32,261 nt of DNA, taken from the NCBI RefSeq assembly GCF_900099975.1, contig NZ_FNEI01000023.1, positions 1-32,261 of the forward strand. Direction: 5' to 3'. Source of the stretch: Arthrobacter cupressi. Its GTDB lineage: Bacteria > Actinomycetota > Actinomycetes > Actinomycetales > Micrococcaceae. The position numbers were made by a program, and so were the translations under genes. Each line of letters starts with the position of its first letter. The first letter of the stretch is position 1. Below, one piece after another: positions 25,612 through 32,261 of the stretch. The notes beneath the pieces were generated by a model, which was given only the letters and a program-made list of their open reading frames with translations, was not told the origin of the DNA and made no database searches.

Positions 25612-26361
25612 ATGTCTCTTGGAATTGTTTTCCTTTCCGAAGTCTTCGGTACAGCGATGCTGACACTGCTGGGCTGCGGCGTCGTGGCCAACGTGGCCCT
25701 GAAAGGCACAAAGGGCAACAACGGCGGGTTCCTGATGGTCACCTGGGGGTGGGGCATCGCCGTCTTCGCGGGCGTCTTCGTTGCCGCCAAGTCCGGTGCC
25801 CACCTGAACCCCGCGGTCACCCTGGGCCTCCTGGTCAACGGCAAAGCCGAATACGCACCGGGCGTGGCCGTGGATTTCGCCTCGACCCTGACGTACTTCG
25901 GCGGCGAACTGCTCGGCGCCTTCCTCGGCGCCGTGGTCTCCTGGCTGGCCCACAAGCAGCACTTCGACGCCGAACCGGTGGCCGCCAACAAGCTGGGCGT
26001 TTTCTCCACCGGACCCGCCATCCGCGCCCTGCCGTGGAACCTGGTCACCGAAATCATCGGCACCTTCGTGCTGGTCTTCGTCATCCTGACCTTCGGCGGA
26101 ACCCCCTCGGGCCTCGGACCTCTGGCCGTGGCGCTGCTGGTTGTCGGCATCGGTGTCTCCCTGGGCGGTCCCACCGGCTACGCCATCAACCCGGCACGTG
26201 ACCTTGGGCCACGCATCGCCCACGCCGTCCTGCCCATCAAGGGCAAGGGTTCCAGCGACTGGGCGTACTCCTGGATTCCCGTGGCCGGCCCACTGATCGG
26301 TGGCACCCTCGCCGGCCTCGTGGCACTCTGGGTCCCCATCATCGCCACCACAGCCAAGTAA
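25612..26361 (+). CDS. glpF: Glycerol uptake facilitator (aquaglyceroporin)
   Basis: GlpF is an inner-membrane channel for passive glycerol entry. The 249-residue protein has six hydrophobic segments and two half-helices with NPA boxes, HLNPAVT (66-68) and the second in GYAINPARDLGPR (about 193). The aspartate after NPAR is a mark of glycerol facilitators rather than water-only aquaporins. The ATG has GAGGAG at good spacing. It stands between glpD and glpK, so glycerol entry, phosphorylation and oxidation are encoded together. Confidence 0.95.
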   Translation: MSLGIVFLSEVFGTAMLTLLGCGVVANVALKGTKGNNGGFLMVTWGWGIAVFAGVFVAAKSGAHLNPAVTLGLLVNGKAEYAPGVAVDFASTLTYFGGELLGAFLGAVVSWLAHKQHFDAEPVAANKLGVFSTGPAIRALPWNLVTEIIGTFVLVFVILTFGGTPSGLGPLAVALLVVGIGVSLGGPTGYAINPARDLGPRIAHAVLPIKGKGSSDWAYSWIPVAGPLIGGTLAGLVALWVPIIATTAK

Positions 26362-26410
26362 CCTCCAAACACAGCAGACCGAACAACACCGGACAGACAA
26401 GGACGTCATC

Positions 26411-27925
26411 GTGAACCAGTACGTAATCGCCATTGACCAGGGCACCACCAGCTCGCGCGCCATCGTGTTCGACCACACCGGAAACATCGTCTCCACCGGC
26501 CAGATGGAGCACGAACAGATCTTCCCCCACGCCGGCTGGGTGGAACACAACCCGGTGGAAATCTGGGACAACGTGCGGGAGGTCATCGGCTCGGCGCTCT
26601 CCAAGGCGAGCCTCACCCGCCACGACATCGCCGCCGTCGGCATCACCAACCAGCGGGAGACCGCCGTCGTCTGGGACAAGAACACCGGCGAACCGATCTA
26701 CAACGCCATCGTCTGGCAGGACACCCGCACCCAGCCGATCGTGGACGAACTCGCCTCCGACGGGGGAGTGGAGCGCTTCAAGCAGAAGGTGGGCCTGCCC
26801 CTGGCCACCTACTTCTCCGGCACCAAGATCAAGTGGATCCTGGACAACGTGGAAGGCGCCCGTGAGAAGGCCGAAGCCGGGGACCTGATCTTCGGCAACA
26901 CCGACGCCTGGGTGCTCTGGAACCTGACCGGCGGCCCCGACGGCGGCGTGCACGCCACGGACGTCACCAATGCCTCCCGCACCATGTTCATGGACCTGGA
27001 AACGCTGCAGTGGGACCAGGAGATCCTGGACGCCTTCGGAGTTCCGGCGTCCATGATGCCGGCCATCCTCTCCTCCTCTGAGGTGTACGGGCAGGTCCAC
27101 AGCTCCCAGCTGCTCCGGGAGGTCCCGGTGGCCGGTATCCTCGGCGACCAGCAGGCCGCCACCTTCGGACAGGCGGCGTTCCAGCCCGGTGAAGCGAAGA
27201 ACACCTACGGCACTGGCTGCTTCCTGATCTTCAACACGGGCGAGGAAATCGTCCACTCGAAGAACGGCCTGCTGACCACGCTGGGGTACAAGCTGGGCAA
27301 CGACAAGCCGCACTACGCGCTGGAAGGCTCCATCGCCGTCACCGGGTCCCTGATCCAGTGGCTGCGCGACAACCTGGGCATGATTTCGACCGCGCCCGAG
27401 GTCGAGACCCTTGCCGCGGCCGTCAAGGACAACGGCGGCGTGTACATCGTCCCGGCCTTCTCCGGCCTGTTCGCCCCGTACTGGCGGGCAGACGCCCGCG
27501 GCGCCATCGTGGGCCTGACCCGCTACGCCAACAAGGGACACATCGCCCGCGCGGCCCTGGAGGCCACCGCCTTCCAGACCCGTGAAGTGCTCGACGCAGT
27601 CAACGCGGACTCCGGCGTTCCGCTCACTGAGCTGAAGGTCGACGGCGGCATGGTCGCCAACGAGGCGCTCATGCAGTTCCAGGCGGACATCCTGGGCGTC
27701 CCCGTCGTCCGTCCCAAGGTCGTGGAAACCACGGCCTTGGGCGCGGCCTACGCGGCCGGCCTCGCCGTCGGCTTCTGGAAGGACCTCGGCGAACTGTCCG
27801 CGAACTGGGGCGAGGACAAGCGCTGGGAGCCGCAGTTGCCGGTGGAGGAGCAGGAGCGGCAGTTGCGCCTCTGGAAGAAGGCCGTCACCAAGTCGATGGA
27901 CTGGGTGGACGAGGACGTTAAGTAG
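26411..27925 (+). CDS. glpK: Glycerol kinase
   Basis: GlpK traps glycerol by ATP-dependent phosphorylation and is usually the controlled step of glycerol use. The 504 residues carry the FGGY-family motifs IDQGTTSSRA (8-17), WQDTRT, GDQQAATFGQAAF, NTYGTGCFLIFNTG and VDGGMVANEALMQF. I use the GTG at 26411 because AAGGA is seven bases upstream and the protein begins MNQYVIAIDQG like its relatives; the frame is open further 5' into glpF. The segment where firmicute enzymes carry the HPr-phosphorylated histidine reads SSQLLREVPVAG, without it. Confidence 0.96.
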   Translation: MNQYVIAIDQGTTSSRAIVFDHTGNIVSTGQMEHEQIFPHAGWVEHNPVEIWDNVREVIGSALSKASLTRHDIAAVGITNQRETAVVWDKNTGEPIYNAIVWQDTRTQPIVDELASDGGVERFKQKVGLPLATYFSGTKIKWILDNVEGAREKAEAGDLIFGNTDAWVLWNLTGGPDGGVHATDVTNASRTMFMDLETLQWDQEILDAFGVPASMMPAILSSSEVYGQVHSSQLLREVPVAGILGDQQAATFGQAAFQPGEAKNTYGTGCFLIFNTGEEIVHSKNGLLTTLGYKLGNDKPHYALEGSIAVTGSLIQWLRDNLGMISTAPEVETLAAAVKDNGGVYIVPAFSGLFAPYWRADARGAIVGLTRYANKGHIARAALEATAFQTREVLDAVNADSGVPLTELKVDGGMVANEALMQFQADILGVPVVRPKVVETTALGAAYAAGLAVGFWKDLGELSANWGEDKRWEPQLPVEEQERQLRLWKKAVTKSMDWVDEDVK

Positions 27926-27943
27926 TTCCAGCCTCTGGCCTTC

Positions 27944-28011
27944 GGGGCCGGTGACTCCCGCCCGCCCGCTTCGCGGTGCCCACCACACCATGGCGGGGAG
28001 TCTCCGGCCCC
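27944..28011 (+). other. Large imperfect inverted repeat between glpK and leuS
   Basis: GGGGCCGGTGACTCCCGCC (27944-27962) pairs with 27992-28011 over about 18 bp, with one mismatch and one bulge, around a 29-base loop. A smaller GGCC-TTCGG-GGCC hairpin overlaps its left arm. There is no U-tract. It lies 19 bases after glpK and probably shapes the 3' end of the glp message or separates it from leuS. Confidence 0.5.
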
Positions 28012-28059
28012 TTCGGCTGCTTGCGTAGTACCGGCGCCCGGGCCATGGCATTGGTGCGA

Positions 28060-28065
28060 TAGAGT
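28060..28065 (+). promoter_or_regulatory. -10 box of the leuS leader transcript
   Basis: TAGAGT ends six bases before an ATG at 28072, so the leader mRNA should begin on the start codon of the leader peptide. No -35 match is seen at 16-19 bases. Confidence 0.55.
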
Positions 28066-28071
28066 GTGTTT

Positions 28072-28098
28072 ATGCGTGCGATCCTTCTGCTTAGCTAG
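28072..28098 (+). CDS. leuS leader peptide (MRAILLLS), probable attenuator
   Basis: A nine-codon frame, ATG to TAG, encodes MRAILLLS with three consecutive leucine codons CTT CTG CTT. CTT is little used in the neighbouring genes, which prefer CTG and CTC. There is no ribosome site, but a -10 box six bases upstream makes leaderless translation likely. An RNA stem (28098-28107 with 28117-28126) begins at the stop codon, and an intrinsic terminator follows at 28128. This is the standard order for ribosome-mediated attenuation: stalling at Leu codons when charged leucyl-tRNA is low would favour read-through into leuS. Attenuators before leuS have been predicted in some Streptomyces. Confidence 0.7.
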   Translation: MRAILLLS

Positions 28099-28127
28099 CC
28101 GCCCGGTACCGGACTTACCGAGCGGCC

Positions 28128-28151
28128 GCCCCTCCCTGTCGAGGGGCTTTT
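28128..28151 (+). terminator. Attenuator terminator before leuS
   Basis: GCCCCTC (28128-28134) and GAGGGGC (28141-28147) form a perfect 7-bp stem with loop CCTGTC, followed at once by TTTTGTGTGT. It is the clearest intrinsic terminator with a U-tract in the first 30 kb, and it lies 71 bases before the leuS start, inside its leader. Confidence 0.8.
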
Positions 28152-28221
28152 GTGTGTCCGGGCATGTCCCGGGGCTGCAGGAGGAGGCAATACCGCCAAA
28201 GAAGAACAGAAGAGGGCAGCA

Positions 28222-30750
28222 GTGAGCGTTCACCCGGAGACCGAAACCGGAGCAGCACAGGCAGGTACGGCGGACACCCCCGAAGAGGGTGTCTACAGCT
28301 TCGCCGCGATGGAGGCCAAATGGCCGCAGGTGTGGGAAGACCTCAAGGTCTTCACCCCCGTGGATGATGGCTCCCGCGAGCGTCGCTACGTGCTGGACAT
28401 GTTCCCGTATCCCTCCGGCGACCTGCACATGGGCCACGCCGAGGCATTCGCCATGGGCGACGTCGTTGCCCGGTACCTGCGCCAGAAGGGCTTCGACGTC
28501 CTGCACCCGATCGGCTGGGACTCCTTCGGTCTGCCCGCCGAGAACGCCGCCATCAAGCGCAATGCCCACCCGAGCGAGTGGACCTACACGAACATTGATA
28601 CCCAGGCGGCCTCGTTCAAGCGGTACGCCATTTCCGCCGACTGGTCCCGCCGCCTGCACACCTCGGACCCGGAGTACTACCGCTGGACCCAGTGGCTGTT
28701 CAAGCGCTTCTACGAGCGCGGCCTGGCCTACCGCAAGGATTCCCCGGTCAACTGGTGCCCGAAGGACCTGACCGTGCTGGCGAACGAACAGGTCGTCAAC
28801 GGCGCCTGCGAACGCTGCGGCACTCCGGTAACCAAGAAGTCGCTGAACCAGTGGTACTTCAAGATCACCGAGTACGCCGACCGCCTGCTCGATGACATGT
28901 CTGAACTGCAGGGCCACTGGCCCGAGCGGGTGCTGGCCATGCAGCGGAACTGGATCGGCCGCTCCGAGGGCGCCCACGTGCGCTTCGTCATCGAAGCCGC
29001 CGGCGGCCGCCCCGAAAAGGAAGTCACTGTCTTCACCACCCGCCCGGACACCCTGTACGGCGCAACTTTCTTCGTCGTCGCGGCAGACGCCCACCTGGCC
29101 CTGGACCTGGTCACCCCTGAACAGCACGACGAACTGATGGCCTACCGCGAGAAGGTCAAGGCGCTCTCCGAAATCGAGCGCCAGTCAACCGAGCGCGAAA
29201 AGACCGGCGTCTTCACCGGCCGCTACGCCATCAACCCGCTCAATGGCGAGAAGCTGCCCGTCTGGGCCGCCGATTACGTTCTGGCCGACTACGGCACCGG
29301 CGCCATCATGGCGGTTCCGGCCCACGACCAGCGTGACCTCGACTTCGCCAAGGCCTTCGGGCTGCCGGTCCGGGCCGTCCTGGACACCGGCGCCGAGGAC
29401 CCGGCGGAAAGCGGCGTCGCCACCTCCGGCGAAGGCACCCTGCAGAACTCCGGCGAGCTGGACGGCCTGTCCAAGGCCGAGGCCATCCCCGCCGCCATCG
29501 ACATCCTCGAGAAGCTCGGCACCGGCGAGAAGTTCGTGAACTTCCGCCTGCGCGACTGGTTGCTGAGCCGCCAGCGCTTCTGGGGCACCCCGATCCCGAT
29601 CATCCACTGCGCCGAATGCGGCGAGGTTCCCGTCCCGGACGAGCAGTTGCCCGTCGTGCTGCCCTCGGACCTGCGCGGCGAAGCCCTCGCCCCGAAGGGC
29701 ACCTCCCCGCTGGCCGCCGCCGCGGAATGGGTCAACGTGGAATGCCCCAACTGCGGCCGTGCCGCGCAGCGCGACACGGACACCATGGACACCTTCGTGG
29801 ACTCCTCCTGGTACTTCCTGCGCTTCGTCTCCCCGCACTACACCGACGGCCCCTTCGACCCGGCGAAGATCAACGAATGGATGCCGGTCGGCCAGTACGT
29901 CGGCGGCGTCGAACACGCCATCCTGCACCTGCTCTATGCCCGCTTCTTCACCAAGGTGGTGCACGACATGGGCCTGCTGGACGCGGACGAACCGTTCAGC
30001 GCCCTCCTGAACCAGGGCCAGGTGCTCAACGGCGGCAAGGCCATGAGTAAATCCCTCGGCAATGGCGTGGACCTCGGTGAGCAGCTGGACAAGTTCGGCG
30101 TCGACGCCGTCCGCCTGACCATGATCTTCGCCTCCCCGCCGGAAGACGACGTCGACTGGGCGGACGTTTCGCCGGCCGGTTCGGCGAAGTTCCTTGCCCG
30201 CGCCTGGCGGCTCGGCCAGGATGTCGGCAGTGAACCGGGCGTCGACTTCTCCGCCGGCGACCGCGCCCTGCGTGCCGTCACCCACCGCACCATCGCCGAA
30301 GCCGCGGAACTGCTGGACAACAACAAGTTCAACGTCGTCGTGGCCAAACTGATGGAACTGGTCAATGCCACCCGCAAGACCATCGACTCCGGCGCCGGCG
30401 GGGCGGACCCTGCCGTCCGCGAAGCCGCCGAGGCCGTGGCCGTGATCCTGAGCCTCTTCGCCCCGTACACGGCCGAGGATCTCTGGAACCAGCTGGGCCA
30501 CCCCGCCTCCGTCGCCAACGCCGGCTGGCCGGTCCACGACGCGTCCCTGTTGGTCCAGGAAACGGTCACCGCCGTCGTCCAGGTACAGGGCAAGGTCCGC
30601 GACCGCCTCGAGGTATCCCCGGAAATTGCGGAGGACGCGCTGCGCGAACTGGCCCTGGCCAGCGAAAACGTCCAACGCGCACTCGATGGGCGTGGCATCC
30701 GCACTGTGATCGTGCGGGCCCCCAAACTGGTGAACATCGTCCCGGCCTAG
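28222..30750 (+). CDS. leuS: Leucyl-tRNA synthetase
   Basis: LeuS charges tRNA-Leu in the cytoplasm. The 842-residue class Ia synthetase has the HMGH motif (69-72), the zinc-type CERCGTPV segment, the CP1 editing domain with TTRPDTLYGATFF, a second Cys pair region (CAECGEVPVPDE and CPNCGRAAQ), the KAMSKS loop (606-611) and the anticodon-binding and C-terminal domains. I choose the GTG at 28222, with AGAGGG upstream, as it gives the usual actinobacterial N-terminus; the frame is open 72 bases further upstream, but that part overlaps the attenuator. Expression is probably controlled by the leader peptide and terminator upstream. A strong terminator follows. Confidence 0.97.
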   Translation: MSVHPETETGAAQAGTADTPEEGVYSFAAMEAKWPQVWEDLKVFTPVDDGSRERRYVLDMFPYPSGDLHMGHAEAFAMGDVVARYLRQKGFDVLHPIGWDSFGLPAENAAIKRNAHPSEWTYTNIDTQAASFKRYAISADWSRRLHTSDPEYYRWTQWLFKRFYERGLAYRKDSPVNWCPKDLTVLANEQVVNGACERCGTPVTKKSLNQWYFKITEYADRLLDDMSELQGHWPERVLAMQRNWIGRSEGAHVRFVIEAAGGRPEKEVTVFTTRPDTLYGATFFVVAADAHLALDLVTPEQHDELMAYREKVKALSEIERQSTEREKTGVFTGRYAINPLNGEKLPVWAADYVLADYGTGAIMAVPAHDQRDLDFAKAFGLPVRAVLDTGAEDPAESGVATSGEGTLQNSGELDGLSKAEAIPAAIDILEKLGTGEKFVNFRLRDWLLSRQRFWGTPIPIIHCAECGEVPVPDEQLPVVLPSDLRGEALAPKGTSPLAAAAEWVNVECPNCGRAAQRDTDTMDTFVDSSWYFLRFVSPHYTDGPFDPAKINEWMPVGQYVGGVEHAILHLLYARFFTKVVHDMGLLDADEPFSALLNQGQVLNGGKAMSKSLGNGVDLGEQLDKFGVDAVRLTMIFASPPEDDVDWADVSPAGSAKFLARAWRLGQDVGSEPGVDFSAGDRALRAVTHRTIAEAAELLDNNKFNVVVAKLMELVNATRKTIDSGAGGADPAVREAAEAVAVILSLFAPYTAEDLWNQLGHPASVANAGWPVHDASLLVQETVTAVVQVQGKVRDRLEVSPEIAEDALRELALASENVQRALDGRGIRTVIVRAPKLVNIVPA

Positions 30751-30755
30751 CCGGG

Positions 30756-30787
30756 AAAGGCCGCCGGCTTCCGGCCGGCGGCCTTTT
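30756..30787 (+). terminator. Intrinsic terminator of leuS
   Basis: AAAGGCCGCCGGC (30756-30768) and GCCGGCGGCCTTT (30774-30786) pair perfectly over 13 bp around the loop TTCCG, ending in TTTT. It starts six bases after the leuS stop. Confidence 0.88.
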
Positions 30788-30837
30788 GACCAGCCAGCCC
30801 GTCGCGCTTGGAGCGCCGACCAGTCCAGGAGGTGCCT

Positions 30838-31833
30838 GTGCCGGACCGCGAACCACCCGCGTGGCTGTGGCTGAAACAGCGACTACCCCGCCTCCGGGGA
30901 ACGACGACGCCGGGACGCACCGCCGGTGCGGCGCCCACGGTTGTCCGCACCGCCGTCGTGACCGACTCCGCGGCTGCGCTGCCCGCCGACTGGGTGAAGG
31001 CCTTCGTGGCCGACGGCCGCCTGGCTGTGGTTCCGATGCCGGTCATGGTGGGCGAGGAGATCTTCGGCGAAGGCGAAGACGACATCACGACCACCCTGGC
31101 CCTGGCCTTGGCTTCCGGGTCGGCGGTGAAGACCTCCCGGCCGTCGCCCGGACAGTTCGAGCAGGCGTACCTGGCCGCGGCGGCGCGCGGTTTCGAGTCG
31201 GTGGTGTCCATCCACATTTCCGCCGAGCTCTCCGGTACGGTCGAGGCTGCCACCCTGGCCGCCGGGCGTGTCCCCATCCCGGTGGAGGTGCTCGATTCCC
31301 GCACGGTCGGCATGGCCCAGGGCATGGGCGTGCAGAGCGCGCTCCTGGCTGCCGCGGACGGCCGCTCTGCCGAAGCGGTCCGTGACTTCGCCGAGGAACG
31401 CCTCCGCCGCACCAAGGTCTACTTCTATGTCCCGAGCCTCGAGCAGCTGCGCCGTGGCGGCCGGATCGGCGCCGCCGCGTCCCTGTTGGGCACAATGCTC
31501 GCCATCAAACCGATCCTCGCGGTCGACGGCGGCCGGATCGTGCCGCTCGAAAAAGTCCGCTCCGCCGCGAAAGCGATCGCGCGACTGGAAGAGATCGTTG
31601 CCGCCGACGTGGCGGCCCGGCCAGCCGGCTCGGCCAGGCTCGCGGTCCACCATTTCGGGAACCTCGCCGAGGCCGAGGGGCTGGTGGGGAGGCTGGCGGC
31701 GGTTTGCCCGGAGACCCCCGAAGCGCAGCTCAGCGCCCTGCCCGCAGTGCTCGGAGCCCATGCGGGCCTCGGCGTGCTCGCGGTGATTGTTGGCGAAAGC
31801 AGCACACCCGGCGCCGTCGTCGCGGAGCAATAG
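30838..31833 (+). CDS. DegV-family fatty-acid-binding protein
   Basis: DegV proteins bind a fatty acid and, in firmicutes, act as FakB partners of a fatty acid kinase. The 331-residue protein has a basic N-terminal extension of about 35 residues, then VVTDSAAALP, the conserved TSRPSPGQFEQAY, SIHISAELSGTVEAA, SRTVGMAQG and FYVPSLEQLRRGGRIG, followed by IKPILAVDGGRI. I choose the GTG at 30838 because AGGAGG (30827-30832) is five bases upstream. A TTG at 30808 would extend it without a ribosome site. No fakA is visible here. It is placed between leuS and the probable comEA. Confidence 0.9.
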   Translation: MPDREPPAWLWLKQRLPRLRGTTTPGRTAGAAPTVVRTAVVTDSAAALPADWVKAFVADGRLAVVPMPVMVGEEIFGEGEDDITTTLALALASGSAVKTSRPSPGQFEQAYLAAAARGFESVVSIHISAELSGTVEAATLAAGRVPIPVEVLDSRTVGMAQGMGVQSALLAAADGRSAEAVRDFAEERLRRTKVYFYVPSLEQLRRGGRIGAAASLLGTMLAIKPILAVDGGRIVPLEKVRSAAKAIARLEEIVAADVAARPAGSARLAVHHFGNLAEAEGLVGRLAAVCPETPEAQLSALPAVLGAHAGLGVLAVIVGESSTPGAVVAEQ

Positions 31834-31914
31834 CTCTCTCCCTCCACAACCGCCGCCTCGGCGCGTCTTTCCACATAGCTGTCCCCTCCGGCGGCCGACC
31901 CGCCGCGAGGAACC

Positions 31915-31920
31915 TAGGCT
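31915..31920 (+). promoter_or_regulatory. -10 box for leaderless comEA-like transcript
   Basis: TAGGCT ends seven bases before the ATG at 31928, the same hexamer and spacing as the PrsW-family gene at 4334. No ribosome site is present. Confidence 0.5.
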
Positions 31921-31927
31921 CGGTGTC

Positions 31928-32166
31928 ATGCCGCGCCGGAACCAGGACCCGCAAGCCGAGGATGCCGCAAGCACAGCCAGGCGCCGGCTGAGGTCGCGTC
32001 TGGGCGCCACGGAACCCTTCGGGGCAGCGGAACTTTCCGACCGGGCGGGGTCCGGTGCGAACGAGGAGCCATTGCTGCCGCGGCCGGACCGTGATGTGCA
32101 TGAATTCGGACGGGACAGTGGTCCGCCGGGCCGCGTACGTTGGCGGGTGTCATGGCGGGTCCCGGC
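31928..32166 (+). CDS. Probable competence protein ComEA, N-terminal fragment interrupted by the terminal repeat
   Basis: About 79 residues are readable from the ATG at 31928: a charged, low-complexity N-terminus with many Arg, Asp and Pro, ending RVRWRVSWR. In Micrococcaceae ComEA such a basic tail precedes the membrane anchor and the DNA-binding helix-hairpin-helix part, and comEA commonly follows leuS and degV. The identification rests on that position and the RWRVSWR-type segment, since no conserved domain is left. Near 32160-32167 the sequence switches to aroK and the frame runs to a chance stop at 32224, so the membrane and DNA-binding parts are missing. Confidence 0.5.
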
Positions 32167-32261
32167 CCGACACGGTGGCCGAGCGCATCGCCCGGAACAG
32201 CGCCCGCCCGCTGCTCGCCGGTGACGCGATGGCCCGCTGGGAGACCCTGTTCGCGGCGCGG
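32167..32261 (+). repeat. Terminal direct repeat, copy 2 (aroK fragment identical to 1-95)
   Basis: The last 95 bases repeat the first 95 of the window exactly and encode the same aroK segment (PDTVAERIARNSARPLL onwards). Here they follow the interrupted comEA-like gene, not the upstream part of aroK, so this copy is out of context. No transposase, att-like site or other mobile sequence accompanies it. Confidence 0.97.

Overview
This window looks like a 32-kb piece of chromosome from a high-GC actinobacterium, most likely an Arthrobacter-like member of the Micrococcaceae. Supporting signs are strong GC codon bias, frequent GTG/TTG starts, an actinobacterial integration host factor (mihF) before gmk-rpoZ-coaBC-metK, a PriA without helicase motifs, and several genes whose -10 box lies only 6-7 bases before the start codon (leaderless transcription). 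I see no phage, plasmid, transposon, CRISPR, rRNA or tRNA features.

Layout. (1) 1-2965, plus strand: the end of aroK, aroB, a small TPR-type protein, then efp and nusB. (2) 3084-4334, minus strand: a PrsW-type intramembrane protease. (3) 4453-13388, plus strand: the pyrimidine operon pyrR-pyrB-pyrC-(membrane PH-like protein)-carA-carB-pyrF, closely packed with mostly overlapping start and stop codons. It is preceded by a recognisable PyrR RNA-binding loop and closed by a hairpin terminator. (4) 13541-19620, plus strand: mihF-gmk-rpoZ-coaBC-metK-priA. (5) 19636-23567, minus strand: a SorC-family regulator, an aldo/keto reductase, an alpha/beta hydrolase and a GT4 glycosyltransferase. (6) 23692-27925, plus strand: glpD-glpF-glpK for glycerol uptake and oxidation, divergent from the SorC regulator, which probably controls it. 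(7) 28060-30787: leuS behind a probable leucine attenuator with a leaderless leader peptide and an intrinsic terminator. (8) 30838 to the end: a DegV-family protein and the first part of a probable comEA.

Two observations stand out. Upstream of leuS a nine-codon reading frame encodes MRAILLLS, with three consecutive Leu codons, followed by a hairpin and U-tract. This is a classic ribosome-mediated attenuation layout, here apparently on a leaderless transcript. Second, the last 95 bases (32167-32261) are identical to the first 95 (1-95). They paste an internal fragment of aroK onto the interrupted comEA. Because the genes are ordinary chromosomal housekeeping genes, this looks more like a closed loop in an assembly graph (or a chimeric or tandem-duplication junction) than a real small replicon.
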